From contig NZ_LMUM01000034.1 of NCBI RefSeq assembly GCF_009765985.1, forward strand, positions 698,910-762,909: a stretch of DNA of 64,000 nucleotides, given 5' to 3'. A program made the position numbers and the translations under genes. The notes below the pieces were generated by a model. The model was not told the DNA's origin and searched no databases. It saw only the letters and a list, made by a program, of their open reading frames with translations. Positions 8,409-17,500 of the stretch are shown one piece after another (the first letter of the stretch is position 1; each line of letters opens with the position of its first letter). This stretch comes from Acidobacterium sp. S8 (GTDB taxonomy: Bacteria > Acidobacteriota > Terriglobia > Terriglobales > Acidobacteriaceae).

Positions 8409-9423
8409 TGGCTTCTTCCTCCGGCTCTGGTTCTATCACAACAGCAGGCGGTTCTTCCTCAAGAAACCCCGCCGTATTCAGCAGCGGACGATCCATCGAG
8501 CGTACCCATTCCGTCACCTGTCCCGGCGCTCGCCCCTGCGTCGCGGCGCGTGCAAACTCGCTGCGCATCGTCTGCATCTTCGCATCCAGGTCATCGAGAT
8601 AATGCAACAGCAGTGCCTCAGGAGTCATGGGCAGCTTGGGCGAGCCGAATTCATATTTTCCATGATGGCTGAGAATCATGTGCTTCACCAGCAGGCGCAG
8701 CTTGTCAGGAAAATCTGGCAGGCTCGCCAGCTTTGTCTCGATCATTCCTACGCCGATTGAGATATGCCCGATGAGCTGACCTTCAAGCGTATAGTCGAAG
8801 CTCGTTCCCCACCGCAACTCCTGCAGTTTGCCAATATCATGCAGAATCACGCCCGTCAGCAGAAGATCGCGATTGACCTCCGCATAGTGGCGCGCCGCCG
8901 GATCAGCAATCCCAAGCAGTGAAACGATGTGCTCCAGCAAGCCGCCAATCCACGCATGATGCATACTCTTGGCCGCTGGCGCATTCTTCAGCGGTACCGC
9001 AATCTCCGGATCATCCAGAAAAGCGCGCACCAGCGCCTGCAAATGAGGATTGGTAAAGGTGGCGACATAGCCGTTCAGTTCCGCCCATAGCTCTTCCACA
9101 TCGCGCAAAGTCCTGGGAACAAAATCGCCAAGATCGTACTCGGCTTCCTCCGCACGGCGAATTCTATCGAGCGTAAGCTGCAGCTTGTCCTGGTAGCGCG
9201 AAACCTGTCCGCGCGCCTTTACAACATCGCCTGATGCGAACTCCTGAGCATCGGCAACTTCCCACATACGGGTCTCAAGCTGGCCGGTGCAGTCGCTCAG
9301 GGTGAGAGCGAAGTAGGGCGCGCCATCTTTCCGGCTGCGGACTTGCTTTGTGGTGACGGCAAAAAAGCCCGTCACCACTTGATTTTCAAATTTGTTCAAA
9401 TCCGCGATGAACAGGTCTTTCAT
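8362..9423 (-). CDS. OB-fold/HD-domain 3'-5' exoribonuclease, YhaM-like
   Basis: 353 residues combining an N-terminal OB-fold nucleic-acid-binding domain (about 15-95, with SDCTGQLETRMW) and a C-terminal HD phosphohydrolase domain. HD-type residues are visible in HHAWIGGLLEHIVSL and the core metal motif ILHDIGKLQEL. This arrangement matches the YhaM 3'-5' exonuclease family of Firmicutes. The last 25 or so residues form an acidic Pro/Glu-rich tail (EPEPEEEANALP), part of which overlaps the EVE gene. It lies 11 bases downstream of the surA-like gene. Enzymatic activity is inferred from the family. Confidence 0.85.
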   Translation of the reverse strand: MKDLFIADLNKFENQVVTGFFAVTTKQVRSRKDGAPYFALTLSDCTGQLETRMWEVADAQEFASGDVVKARGQVSRYQDKLQLTLDRIRRAEEAEYDLGDFVPRTLRDVEELWAELNGYVATFTNPHLQALVRAFLDDPEIAVPLKNAPAAKSMHHAWIGGLLEHIVSLLGIADPAARHYAEVNRDLLLTGVILHDIGKLQELRWGTSFDYTLEGQLIGHISIGVGMIETKLASLPDFPDKLRLLVKHMILSHHGKYEFGSPKLPMTPEALLLHYLDDLDAKMQTMRSEFARAATQGRAPGQVTEWVRSMDRPLLNTAGFLEEEPPAVVIEPEPEEEANALPVEDRAIGLFDE

Positions 9424-9434
9424 CGTAGTCGTTT

Positions 9435-11294
9435 CTATGGCTGCGAAGCGGGTGCCCCGGTTGAGGGCGTCGGCGCGGAAGGAGTAGCAGGCTCCGTGGT
9501 GCGCGGTCCCTCAGGATTTGGCACTGGCTCGGGCTTTGGTTCTTCCTTCGGCTTGTCGGAAAGCCGCGTCTTTTCTGCCGGCTTCGGTGCTTTCTTGGGC
9601 TTCCCGGTGTCGCCATTCAACCCAAGTGGAGTCGATTGCTCCTGCCGAGCTGCCAGCTCATCCTGGCTCTCGGGAGAAGGCGCGAATGGATCGGTCTTAT
9701 CCTTTGACTTTTTCTGCTTCGGCTCCTTGGCCCGTGCCGAGTAACGGGTTTTTTCCTTCTTCTCTTCTACGTGCTGATTTTCGACTGTGCCATCCGGCCC
9801 TACGACCTGCACATTCTGCGGCACATTGTTGCTTGCTACCTGTGTGCCCGTGGCGCCGGCATCTTCTGTCTTTGTCTGAGCAGAAGGCAGCGTCTCACGC
9901 GGAGCCTGCCCGAAGCGGATCTTCTCTTTCTTGCCCGGCTTCTCGACACCAGCATTGCTGGCAACCTGCGATTTCTGCGCCGGGGCGCTCGCAGCCGGTG
10001 CTGTAGTGGTTGCAACTGGAGCAGCTGCAGCCGTTTCCGTCGCAGCGCCAGTTTGTGTGGCATTGGCCTGTGGAATATCTGCTAACGAGGGCACATTCGC
10101 CGGAGCAGCAGCTGGGGCGGCGGCGCTCGCAGTTTGTGTCGTAGTCGCTGGATGCGAAGACTTCTGCCGATAACGTGTGCGCTCGACGTGTTTTTTCTTG
10201 CCCGTTGGCGGCGTATATGCGGTATATGTCGTCGTAGGATTTGTTTCGTTCGGAGTAGCCGCAGAATCTTCGTATCCCTGCTTCACTACGACATATGAGT
10301 CTTCACGCAGCTTCGTCAGATACTGTCGAAGCGCTGGAGCCATCTTCTGGCTGTAGAGCGCATCTTCTACCTGCGGTTCCACGTCTTTCAAAGGCTGTAC
10401 ACCGCCTGGCGTATGGTCTGTCACCTTCAGGATCACAAAGCCCTGTTTCGTGCGAATCGGCTGTGTCAATTCACCGGCTTTCAAGTTGAACGTCTGATCT
10501 TCCAGAACCTTCGCAAGCTGTCCGCGCTTGAATTCTCCTAGTTCCCCGCCCTGCGCCGCCGTTGGTCCGCCCGACTGCGACTTTGCCACCTGCGCGAAAT
10601 CGGCTCCCGATTTCAGTTGCGAAGCAACATCGTCAGCCTTCTTTTGCGCCGCGTCTACCTGCGCCGCATCATCCGGATTCGCTGTTGGAATCAGGATCTC
10701 GCTCAGTTTCACCTGCTCGGGACTATCAAAATCTGCCTTGTGCGTGTCGTAATACTTCTGCACATCCGACTGGCTGAGGTTCAAATGCCGTCCTACCTCA
10801 TCGCGGATCACGGACGACGAGATAATGCCATCCTTGATGTGCTGCTTGAAATCTTCAAAAGAAACGCCCTGAGATTCGGCCGCTTTCTGCAGGTCGTCCA
10901 TGCTGTCCAGGTGGTTCTGCTTGCGAATATCGTCGAGCCGCTTGATCGTCTCGCTCTCGCCCGTAACCCCGAGTTCCTTGCCCTTGGAAAGCAATAGCTG
11001 CTGATCGATCAGGTCGCGAAGCAAATCGTGCTTCGCTTCAAAAATCTGCTGCTGCGACCAGCCCTGCTGTTGTCCCTGGGAAACCAGTTCCTGCTCGGCG
11101 CGCTTGTAGTCAGCATTGCTGATTACCTGATCGTTCACGCGCGCTACGATCTCGGTCACCACAGCGCCCTGGTAGGGCGATTGCTGCTCGGCAGCCGTCG
11201 GCGCCTTGGCCGGAGTCTGGGCGACAGATGGAATTGCCAGAAAGACGATGCCTGCAGCGAACGCGGCCGGGAGCGATAAGGATCGATAAATCAT
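9435..11294 (-). CDS. SurA-like periplasmic peptidyl-prolyl isomerase with long disordered tail
   Basis: Periplasmic chaperone/foldase candidate of 619 residues. From the ATG at 11294 there is a clear signal peptide (SLSLPAAFAAGIVFLAIPSVAQ). A SurA N-domain-like segment follows (about 45-190), then one parvulin PPIC domain (about 192-300, with QGGELGEFKRGQLAK and IRTKQGFVILKV). The last 280 residues are low-complexity Ala/Pro/Thr/Lys/Glu, absent from classical SurA. An upstream ATG at 11369 has a better ribosome-binding site (GGAG eight bases before it) but would put 25 extra residues before the signal peptide, so the start is unsettled. Likely client proteins are the many outer-membrane receptors of this genome. 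Confidence 0.85.
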   Translation of the reverse strand: MIYRSLSLPAAFAAGIVFLAIPSVAQTPAKAPTAAEQQSPYQGAVVTEIVARVNDQVISNADYKRAEQELVSQGQQQGWSQQQIFEAKHDLLRDLIDQQLLLSKGKELGVTGESETIKRLDDIRKQNHLDSMDDLQKAAESQGVSFEDFKQHIKDGIISSSVIRDEVGRHLNLSQSDVQKYYDTHKADFDSPEQVKLSEILIPTANPDDAAQVDAAQKKADDVASQLKSGADFAQVAKSQSGGPTAAQGGELGEFKRGQLAKVLEDQTFNLKAGELTQPIRTKQGFVILKVTDHTPGGVQPLKDVEPQVEDALYSQKMAPALRQYLTKLREDSYVVVKQGYEDSAATPNETNPTTTYTAYTPPTGKKKHVERTRYRQKSSHPATTTQTASAAAPAAAPANVPSLADIPQANATQTGAATETAAAAPVATTTAPAASAPAQKSQVASNAGVEKPGKKEKIRFGQAPRETLPSAQTKTEDAGATGTQVASNNVPQNVQVVGPDGTVENQHVEEKKEKTRYSARAKEPKQKKSKDKTDPFAPSPESQDELAARQEQSTPLGLNGDTGKPKKAPKPAEKTRLSDKPKEEPKPEPVPNPEGPRTTEPATPSAPTPSTGAPASQP

Positions 11295-11476
11295 GTCTAT
11301 ACGTCTCAACTTGAACGCACTCCCCAATTCTGCAAGTACCAGTTTTAGATCGGATTGCGCTTCCGTCATTCTAAACACTCCGGGCAGGCGAATGCGAATC
11401 GAACTAAATGAAAGACGCCTTTATCGGCCACTGGATAGCAAAAAGCGGTAGTCCGACGTCTCTTCGTCCGCCTCCT

Positions 11477-11485
11477 TGCTATACT
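11477..11485 (+). promoter_or_regulatory. Extended -10 promoter for the S41 protease gene
   Basis: The sequence TGCTATACT has the TGn extension plus a near-consensus -10 hexamer. No convincing -35 is present, as expected for extended -10 promoters. Transcription would start near 11492, giving a leader of about 28 bases that contains AGAGGG ahead of the ATG at 11520. Confidence 0.4.
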
Positions 11486-11519
11486 TTCCACAAGGATGCC
11501 CAGAGGGTCCTTAGCGATC

Positions 11520-13160
11520 ATGCCTTCCCGTACTCGACGCACCGTCTTCTCCTTAGCAGTCTTTTTTACCGCCTGCGGCATTGCGGGCATGGTCGTCAGC
11601 CAGCGGGTTGGCGCACAATCAAGCTCCGACGAATCACAGTTCCGCGACAGCCTGAAGTCGTTCACCAGCGTCTATGACGTGGTGGCGCAGAACTACGCCG
11701 AGCCGCTTGATGGCGATAAACAGGACAGAGCCATCTACGATGGTGCGATTCCAGGCATGCTGCGCGTGCTCGATCCACACTCGAATTTTTACGATCCCAA
11801 AGCCTACGCCCGCATGAAGGAAGACCAGCACGGCAAATACTACGGCGTCGGTATGACCATCCAGCCGCAGAGCGTCAGCGGCGTACAGCGGATTGTGGTG
11901 CTTTATCCCTACGAAGGCACGCCATCGTTTAAGGCCGGCGTTCGTCCGGGGGACGTCATCGTCTCTGTCGATGGCAAGGCTACCGATAATATGAACTCCG
12001 AACAGGTTGCGAACATGCTCAAGGGACCGAAAGGCACGCATGTTCACCTCACCGTATCGCGTGAAGGCGCCAATGCGGCTCTGACATTCGACCTCGTTCG
12101 TGATGAAATCCCCCATCCCAGCATCGACCTGAAAGAAGAGATTCGCCCAGGTATTGGCTACATCCATATCACGCAGTTTCAGGAATCGACCGGCCGCGAA
12201 GTTGGTGACGCTCTCGACTCCTTCGGCCCCGGCATCAAAGGGCTCGTGCTCGATCTGCGCGGAAATCCCGGCGGGCTGCTTAATGAAGCAGTGGCCACCT
12301 GCGACAAGTTCCTGAATAAGGGCCAGCTCATCGTCTCGCAACGCGGTCGCGCTTTCCCGGAGCAATCCTACCACGCCATGCACGGCAATGGCGGCAAGAC
12401 GTATCCGATCGTCATACTCGTCAATCACGGAACTGCTTCCGCGGCGGAGATTGTCAGCGGCGCGATGCAGGATCATGACCGCGCCATCGTCGTAGGCGAA
12501 ACAACCTTCGGCAAGGGCTTGGTCCAGACGGTCTATCCGCTCTCTGACAACACCGGCCTGGCGCTCACCACTTATCACTACTTCACGCCCAGCGGACGCC
12601 TTATCCAGCGCAACTATAGTGGTGTTTCACTCTACGACTACTACTACAACCACGACCAGATCCAGCAGGATTCCAAAGACCGCGAAGTCAAACTGACTGA
12701 CTCAGGCCGCACAGTCTATGGTGGCGGCGGTATCACACCGGACTACAAGGTCGACACGCCGAAATCCACCCATATCCAGGAAGTTCTGCTTGCGCACTAC
12801 GCCTTCTTTAACTTTGCCGGTCACTATCTTGCGAACCGCACCGTCACAAAAGACTTCCAGGTAGATGACGGCGTCATGGCAGATTTCAAGCAGTTTCTCG
12901 GATCGCAGCAGATCACCTACTCCGATCAGGAGCTGAATGCCGTTATGGATTGGGTGAAGGCAAACATCAAGGCTGAAATCTTCACCACTCAATTCGGTCA
13001 GGCCGAAGGCCTGAAGGTCCGCGCCGCATGGGACCCGATGATCAACCAGGCACTCGGCTACATGCCACAGGCTACAACCTTGGAACAGACAGCCATGAAA
13101 ACGGACTCGCAGAAGACCACCACCGCCCGCAACACGGCAACCGTTCCAGCTACCGAATAA
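11520..13160 (+). CDS. S41-family C-terminal processing peptidase
   Basis: Periplasmic serine protease of the CtpA/Prc family (546 residues) that trims or degrades proteins from their C-termini. An N-terminal signal/anchor segment (about 8-28) is followed by a PDZ domain (about 110-185, GVRPGDVIVSVDG) and the S41 catalytic domain. The catalytic Ser is in HGTASAAE (Ser307) and the catalytic Lys in TTFGKGLVQT (Lys332). The ATG at 11520 is chosen over 11496 because AGAGGG lies at a workable distance and the signal peptide follows directly. The C-terminal 30 residues are Thr/Ala-rich. It is monocistronic and followed by a strong terminator. Confidence 0.93.
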   Translation: MPSRTRRTVFSLAVFFTACGIAGMVVSQRVGAQSSSDESQFRDSLKSFTSVYDVVAQNYAEPLDGDKQDRAIYDGAIPGMLRVLDPHSNFYDPKAYARMKEDQHGKYYGVGMTIQPQSVSGVQRIVVLYPYEGTPSFKAGVRPGDVIVSVDGKATDNMNSEQVANMLKGPKGTHVHLTVSREGANAALTFDLVRDEIPHPSIDLKEEIRPGIGYIHITQFQESTGREVGDALDSFGPGIKGLVLDLRGNPGGLLNEAVATCDKFLNKGQLIVSQRGRAFPEQSYHAMHGNGGKTYPIVILVNHGTASAAEIVSGAMQDHDRAIVVGETTFGKGLVQTVYPLSDNTGLALTTYHYFTPSGRLIQRNYSGVSLYDYYYNHDQIQQDSKDREVKLTDSGRTVYGGGGITPDYKVDTPKSTHIQEVLLAHYAFFNFAGHYLANRTVTKDFQVDDGVMADFKQFLGSQQITYSDQELNAVMDWVKANIKAEIFTTQFGQAEGLKVRAAWDPMINQALGYMPQATTLEQTAMKTDSQKTTTARNTATVPATE

Positions 13161-13176
13161 TAATCTCCACTCAAAA

Positions 13177-13213
13177 ATAAAAGGCAGGCTAAAAAAAGCC
13201 CTGCCTTTTTATT
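13177..13213. terminator. Bidirectional terminator between ctp and sucD
   Basis: A hairpin with AAAAGGCAGG on the left arm and CCTGCCTTTT on the right arm, A-rich before and T-rich after. It can serve the protease gene on the plus strand and sucD on the minus strand, which converge here. Confidence 0.85.
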
Positions 13214-13226
13214 TTGTCTTTGCCTC

Positions 13227-14099
13227 TTACTTTCCGATCACTCGAGCAACCGTCTCGCCAATCGCCGCAGGACTCTCCACTACATGAATTCCCGCAGCCG
13301 TGAGTGCTTTCATCTTCTCGGCAGCAGTTCCCTGACCGCCTGAGATGATCGCGCCGGCATGGCCCATGCGGCGTCCCGGAGGCGCCGTCTGACCAGCGAT
13401 GAATCCAACCACCGGCTTCTTGACATGCTGCTTCACGTACTCAGCAGCCGTCTCTTCCGCCGTGCCGCCGATTTCGCCGATCATAATGATCGCCTCCGTC
13501 TCCGGATCTTCATTTAGCAGCTTCAAAGCATCGATGTGAGTTGTGCCGATGATCGGATCGCCGCCAATGCCGATAGCAGTCGACTGTCCGATGCCACGCT
13601 GCGTCAGCTGATACACGGCTTCATACGTCAGCGTTCCAGACCGCGAAACGATGCCGATGTTACCTTCTTTGTGAATGCGACCAGGCATAATGCCGATCTT
13701 AGCCTTGCCAGGCGAGATCACGCCGGGGCAGTTCGGCCCCACAAGCGTAGATTTGGAGTGCTTCAGCACGCTCCAGACCTTCACCATATCGTTGACCGGA
13801 ATACCTTCCGTGATGCAGATAATCAGCGGAAGTCCGGCTTCATTCGCTTCAAGGATTGCATCCGCAGCAAACGGTGGCGGCACAAAGATAACCGTCGCAT
13901 TCGCACCGGTTTCAGCGACAGCCTTCTCAACCGTGTCGAATACCGGCCAGCCTTCGTGAATCGTTCCGCCCTTGCCCGGCGTTACGCCACCAACAACCTT
14001 GGTGCCGTACTCGGCGCAGCCCTTCGCATGGAAGGTGCCTTCTTTACCGGTGATGCCCTGCACGATGAGGCGAGTGTTTTTATCGACCAGAACTGCCAT
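13227..14099 (-). CDS. sucD: Succinate--CoA ligase, alpha subunit
   Basis: TCA-cycle enzyme subunit (290 residues) that binds CoA and carries the phosphorylated histidine. The N-terminal CoA-binding Rossmann domain ([16 protein letters not shown]) is followed by the ligase domain with the active-site His in [10 protein letters not shown] near residue 247. It begins two bases after sucC, the usual beta-alpha order, and the two form one operon. Length and motifs are normal. Confidence 0.97.
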   Translation of the reverse strand: MAVLVDKNTRLIVQGITGKEGTFHAKGCAEYGTKVVGGVTPGKGGTIHEGWPVFDTVEKAVAETGANATVIFVPPPFAADAILEANEAGLPLIICITEGIPVNDMVKVWSVLKHSKSTLVGPNCPGVISPGKAKIGIMPGRIHKEGNIGIVSRSGTLTYEAVYQLTQRGIGQSTAIGIGGDPIIGTTHIDALKLLNEDPETEAIIMIGEIGGTAEETAAEYVKQHVKKPVVGFIAGQTAPPGRRMGHAGAIISGGQGTAAEKMKALTAAGIHVVESPAAIGETVARVIGK

Positions 14100-14101
14100 G
14101 T

Positions 14102-15280
14102 TTACTTGCCTCCTTTGGCTGCGGCAACAACCTTTTCCGCCGCTTCCTGCATGGTTGCGCCTACCTGGAAATTCAGTCCTGAATCCGCCAGGATCTTGCG
14201 GCCTTCTTCCACGTTCGTGCCCTCAAGACGAAGCACAATCGGCACCGCAACCTTCAACTTCTGCGCCGCGCCCACAACGCCTTGCGCCAATGTATCCACA
14301 CGCAGAATCCCGCCGAAGATATTGATGAAGACAGCCTTTACATTCTTGTCAGAGAGCAAAATCTCAAAAGCGTGCTCAATCTGCTGCTGGTTCGCGCCGC
14401 CTCCTACATCGAGGAAGTTCGCGGGCGAACCGCCTGCGTACTGGATGATGTCCATCGTCGCCATGGCCAGACCAGCGCCGTTCACCATGCAGGCGATGTT
14501 GCCGTCGAGCTTGATGTAGTTCAGCGCATACTTCGAAGCTTCGACTTCCAGCGGATCTTCTTCCGCGACATCGCGCAGTTCCTTCAATTCCTTGTGGCGG
14601 AACATCGCGTTGTCGTCGAAATTGATCTTGCAATCAAGCGCGAAGAGCTTGTCGTCCTTCGTCGTGATGAAAGGATTGATCTCAAGCAGCGAAGCATCCG
14701 TATCGATATAGACCTTGTAGAGGCCCAGCATGAACTTCACCGCTTCGTTGATCTGCGTCGGCTTCAATCCCAGCGCAAAAGCAAGCTGGCGCGCCTGGTA
14801 GGGCTGGAAGCCCACGGCGGGATCAATATAAGCCTTATGAATCGCGCTCGGGTCTTTCGCGGCGACCTCTTCGATCTCCATGCCGCCCGCCTGCGAGGCC
14901 ATGAAGGCCAGCTTCGAAACCGCGCGGTCGAGCACGATGCCGAGATACAGCTCGCGGTCAATCGCCGCCGTCTCTTCGATCAGCAGCCGCTGCACTTTCT
15001 GGCCCTGCGGACCCGTCTGGTGCGTAATCAGCTGCATACCGAGGATCTGCTTCGCGTACTGCTCGGCCTCTTCGATGTTCTTCGCTACCTTCACGCCGCC
15101 GCCTTTGCCGCGGCCTCCGGCGTGAATCTGCGCCTTGACTACGACGCCGTTCGCTCCGCCGGTAAAGAGCTTCTTAGCCACATCTAACGCTTCGTCGAGC
15201 GTGTTGGCCACCTCACCCCGCGGCACGGCAACGCCGTGTTTCGCAAGGATGTCTTTCGCCTGATACTCGTGGATTTTCAT
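14102..15280 (-). CDS. sucC: Succinate--CoA ligase, beta subunit
   Basis: Nucleotide- and succinate-binding subunit of the same enzyme, 392 residues, with an ATP-grasp fold in the first 240 residues ([22 protein letters not shown] at the start). The glycine-rich [14 protein letters not shown] nucleotide loop and, in the C-terminal half, [15 protein letters not shown] are visible. First gene of the sucCD operon, divergent from trpD across 158 bases. No strong ribosome-binding site precedes the ATG, but the conserved N-terminus fixes the start. Confidence 0.97.
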   Translation of the reverse strand: MKIHEYQAKDILAKHGVAVPRGEVANTLDEALDVAKKLFTGGANGVVVKAQIHAGGRGKGGGVKVAKNIEEAEQYAKQILGMQLITHQTGPQGQKVQRLLIEETAAIDRELYLGIVLDRAVSKLAFMASQAGGMEIEEVAAKDPSAIHKAYIDPAVGFQPYQARQLAFALGLKPTQINEAVKFMLGLYKVYIDTDASLLEINPFITTKDDKLFALDCKINFDDNAMFRHKELKELRDVAEEDPLEVEASKYALNYIKLDGNIACMVNGAGLAMATMDIIQYAGGSPANFLDVGGGANQQQIEHAFEILLSDKNVKAVFINIFGGILRVDTLAQGVVGAAQKLKVAVPIVLRLEGTNVEEGRKILADSGLNFQVGATMQEAAEKVVAAAKGGK

Positions 15281-15438
15281 AGCTTATATGCGCCGCAGAT
15301 TTCTCCCAGTACGGTTTCAACGCCTGTTTACAAAGAGAATTGGGGCTGACACTTCATAGTACAGTCCGCGATGCCCGCTTGTCAGGTCGCGCCATCCCCG
15401 GCTGCGAAACGCACTTAACTTCGATACGATGACACTAG

Positions 15439-16482
15439 ATGGCAAGCCCGAAAGAACTGCTTCCGGAACCAGCCGCAGAACCGCGCCCGCTCACACGTGA
15501 AGAAGCACGCACAGCGTTGCGCGAAATCCTTGCCGGCGCGGCAGATGACGCCGAAATCGCAGCGCTTCTCACCGCTATGGCACGGCGCGGCGAAACCATC
15601 GACGAGCTGACCGGCTTCGCCGAAACCATGCGCGAGCTGTCCATACCGGTTCCGCTCACAGCCGAAGAGCGCGCCCAGCTTATCGATACCTGCGGCACGG
15701 GAGGCGACGATCGCGGCACTTTCAACATCTCGACCGGCGCTGCGCTGGTCGCTGCTGCTGCGGGAGCCAGGGTCGCCAAGCATGGCAATCGCGCCGTCAC
15801 CTCGAAGTGCGGCTCCGCCGATGTGCTTGAGGCCCTCGGCGTTGCCGTTGCGCTGCCTCCGGAACTGGCCGTCGAATCGCTGCGCGAAACCGGCTTCATG
15901 TTCCTCTACGCTCCGGCTCTGCATCCGGCGATGAAGCGCGTCGCACATATCCGGCGCGCGCTTGGCTTTCGCACTATCTTCAACATCGCCGGGCCGCTCA
16001 CCAATCCAGCCGGAGCACCCGCACAGATTATGGGCGTTTTCGCCCGCGATCGCGTCAGCCTTGTCGCCGAGACGATGACAAGGCTCGGCGTCCGTCATGC
16101 CTTTGTCGTCCATGGCAGCGATGGCCTCGACGAGCTGACCATCTCCGGCCCAAGTCACGTTGCCGAAGTGCGGGAGTTATCAAGCAGCGTGCAGCTCTCC
16201 GAAATCACTCCCGAGGATGCAGGCCTCCCACGCGCAGCGCTCTCTGAGCTGTCTGCAGCTGAAAATCCAGCCGATAATGCGGCCATCCTCGAGCGCATCT
16301 TCAGCGGCGAACGCGGTCCCCGACGCGACATCGTCGTACTCAACGCAGCTGCCGCGCTGGTCACGAGCCGCATCGCCGCCAACCTTAGCGAAGGCGTTGC
16401 GCGCGCAACCGAAGCCATCGACTCCGGTGCGGTGCAGCACACACTCCGCAGGCTGCGCGACTTCGCCAAGAAGATCGGTTGA
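15439..16482 (+). CDS. trpD: Anthranilate phosphoribosyltransferase
   Basis: Second step of tryptophan synthesis: transfers phosphoribose from PRPP to anthranilate. The 347 residues carry DTCGTGGDDRGTFNIS (the PRPP-binding glycine loop), AKHGNRAVTSKCGSADVLEALG and the HGSDGLDELT metal/substrate region. It stands alone rather than in a trp operon. Family assignment is firm; no other trp biosynthetic gene is in the window. Confidence 0.96.
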   Translation: MASPKELLPEPAAEPRPLTREEARTALREILAGAADDAEIAALLTAMARRGETIDELTGFAETMRELSIPVPLTAEERAQLIDTCGTGGDDRGTFNISTGAALVAAAAGARVAKHGNRAVTSKCGSADVLEALGVAVALPPELAVESLRETGFMFLYAPALHPAMKRVAHIRRALGFRTIFNIAGPLTNPAGAPAQIMGVFARDRVSLVAETMTRLGVRHAFVVHGSDGLDELTISGPSHVAEVRELSSSVQLSEITPEDAGLPRAALSELSAAENPADNAAILERIFSGERGPRRDIVVLNAAAALVTSRIAANLSEGVARATEAIDSGAVQHTLRRLRDFAKKIG

Positions 16483-16502
16483 AGACAGACACAGCAACAA
16501 AG

Positions 16503-16524
16503 CTGGCGATATACTTTGCCAGCG
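16503..16524. promoter_or_regulatory. Hairpin containing a -10-like TATACT before the SIMPL gene
   Basis: GCTGGC and GCCAGC form a six-base inverted repeat around a TATACT hexamer, 28 bases upstream of the next ATG. The geometry suggests an operator overlapping a promoter, but no matching -35 is visible. Low confidence. Confidence 0.25.
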
Positions 16525-16551
16525 CCTGATCGAACAGGAGGACCAGTACGC

Positions 16552-17292
16552 ATGCAGCTTGTAGCACGTTATGCAACATCGCTTCTGGCAGCCGTCATCG
16601 CAACCACCGGACTCATCCACGCGCAGACCATCCAGGTCGATAAGAACAACCGCACCATCGCAATCACCGCCAGCGACAAGGCCATCACCGATGCCGATCT
16701 TGCCGTCGTACACATCGGCTTCCAGGTTTATGGGGCCGATGAGACCTCCACGTATGCAGCCGGATCGACAACCTCTAACGCCATCATCGACGCGCTCAAG
16801 AAGGCTGGAATTCCGGAGAAGTCGATTGAGAGCGAAAACCAGAACCTGCAGCCGAACAACTTCCACGATCCGCAGGAATCTCAGATGGACCGCGCCAAGA
16901 AGCAGTTCATGCTCAACCAGTCTTGGACGGTAAAGACCAAGCCCGACGATGCGGCCAAGACGCTTCACCTCGCTGTCGAGGCGGGCGCAAACCAAAGCGG
17001 GCAGATCGACTGGAAATACCAGGACATGAATGATCTGCAGGCTAAAGCCGCAGCCAATGCTCTGGCCAAGGCGCAGGTCATCGCACAGCAGATGGCGCAA
17101 GGACTCAACGTGAAGCTCGCCGGACTGATCTATGCCAGCAATCAGGCGCCTGAGAGTCCGGTTCGGCCGATGCCGATGATGGCGATGTCCGTCCACGGCA
17201 GGTTGTCTGCGGCCAAAGTCGCTCCTCTGGCTATCACTGGGCGACAGATCGAAGAATCGGCCACGGTTTACGCGGTCTTCGCCATTGAGTAA
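16552..17292 (+). CDS. SIMPL (DUF541) domain periplasmic protein
   Basis: 246-residue exported protein of the SIMPL/BP26 family. A signal peptide (ATSLLAAVIATTGLIHAQ) precedes the domain, which begins ITASDKAITDADLAVVHIGF and continues with the typical ALKKAGIPEKSIESENQNL and QAKAAANALAKAQVIAQQMA helices. The ATG at 16552 is preferred to the track start at 16516 because AGGAGG lies nine bases ahead and the signal peptide starts there. Family members are linked to outer-membrane stability or signalling, but the role here is unknown. Confidence 0.87.
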   Translation: MQLVARYATSLLAAVIATTGLIHAQTIQVDKNNRTIAITASDKAITDADLAVVHIGFQVYGADETSTYAAGSTTSNAIIDALKKAGIPEKSIESENQNLQPNNFHDPQESQMDRAKKQFMLNQSWTVKTKPDDAAKTLHLAVEAGANQSGQIDWKYQDMNDLQAKAAANALAKAQVIAQQMAQGLNVKLAGLIYASNQAPESPVRPMPMMAMSVHGRLSAAKVAPLAITGRQIEESATVYAVFAIE

Positions 17293-17301
17293 ACATGGTT
17301 T

Positions 17302-17448
17302 GGGTAGAAGCACTGGGCTTTAGCCCAGTGAAATCCCGGCAAACTCAAAAGGGGCTTCAGCCCCGGCATCATTTTGCGGAAATGCCCAGGGCTAAAGCCC
17401 TTGTCTTTCAACCTTTGGTCGCCGGGCTGAAGCCCGGCGCTTCTACCA
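17302..17448. repeat. Compound palindromic repeat, GGGCTnnAGCCC family
   Basis: Four palindromic units (CTGGGCTTTAGCCCAG, GGGGCTTCAGCCCC, AGGGCTAAAGCCCT and CCGGGCTGAAGCCCGG) lie in 147 bases. The block is framed by GGTAGAAGC on the left and GCTTCTACC on the right, an inverted pair. The same units recur at 20828, 40405 and 57811. Confidence 0.85.
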
Positions 17449-17500
17449 GTTTATGAGACCTTCAATAGCAACGATACGTCAGTCGAGTTAGGAATCCATC

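Noticed and set aside
8031-9423. EVE protein plus HD nuclease as an antiphage system
   Set aside because: Neighbours are housekeeping genes in a tight operon, with no methylase, restriction endonuclease or other defence gene nearby.
11370-11378. GTG start at 11378 for the surA-like gene
   Set aside because: The neighbouring ATG at 11369 has the ribosome-binding site, and the ATG at 11294 best begins the signal peptide; the GTG has no support.
17302-17448. CRISPR-like array
   Set aside because: The units are palindromic, vary in arm sequence, and have irregular short spacers; there are no cas genes in the window.
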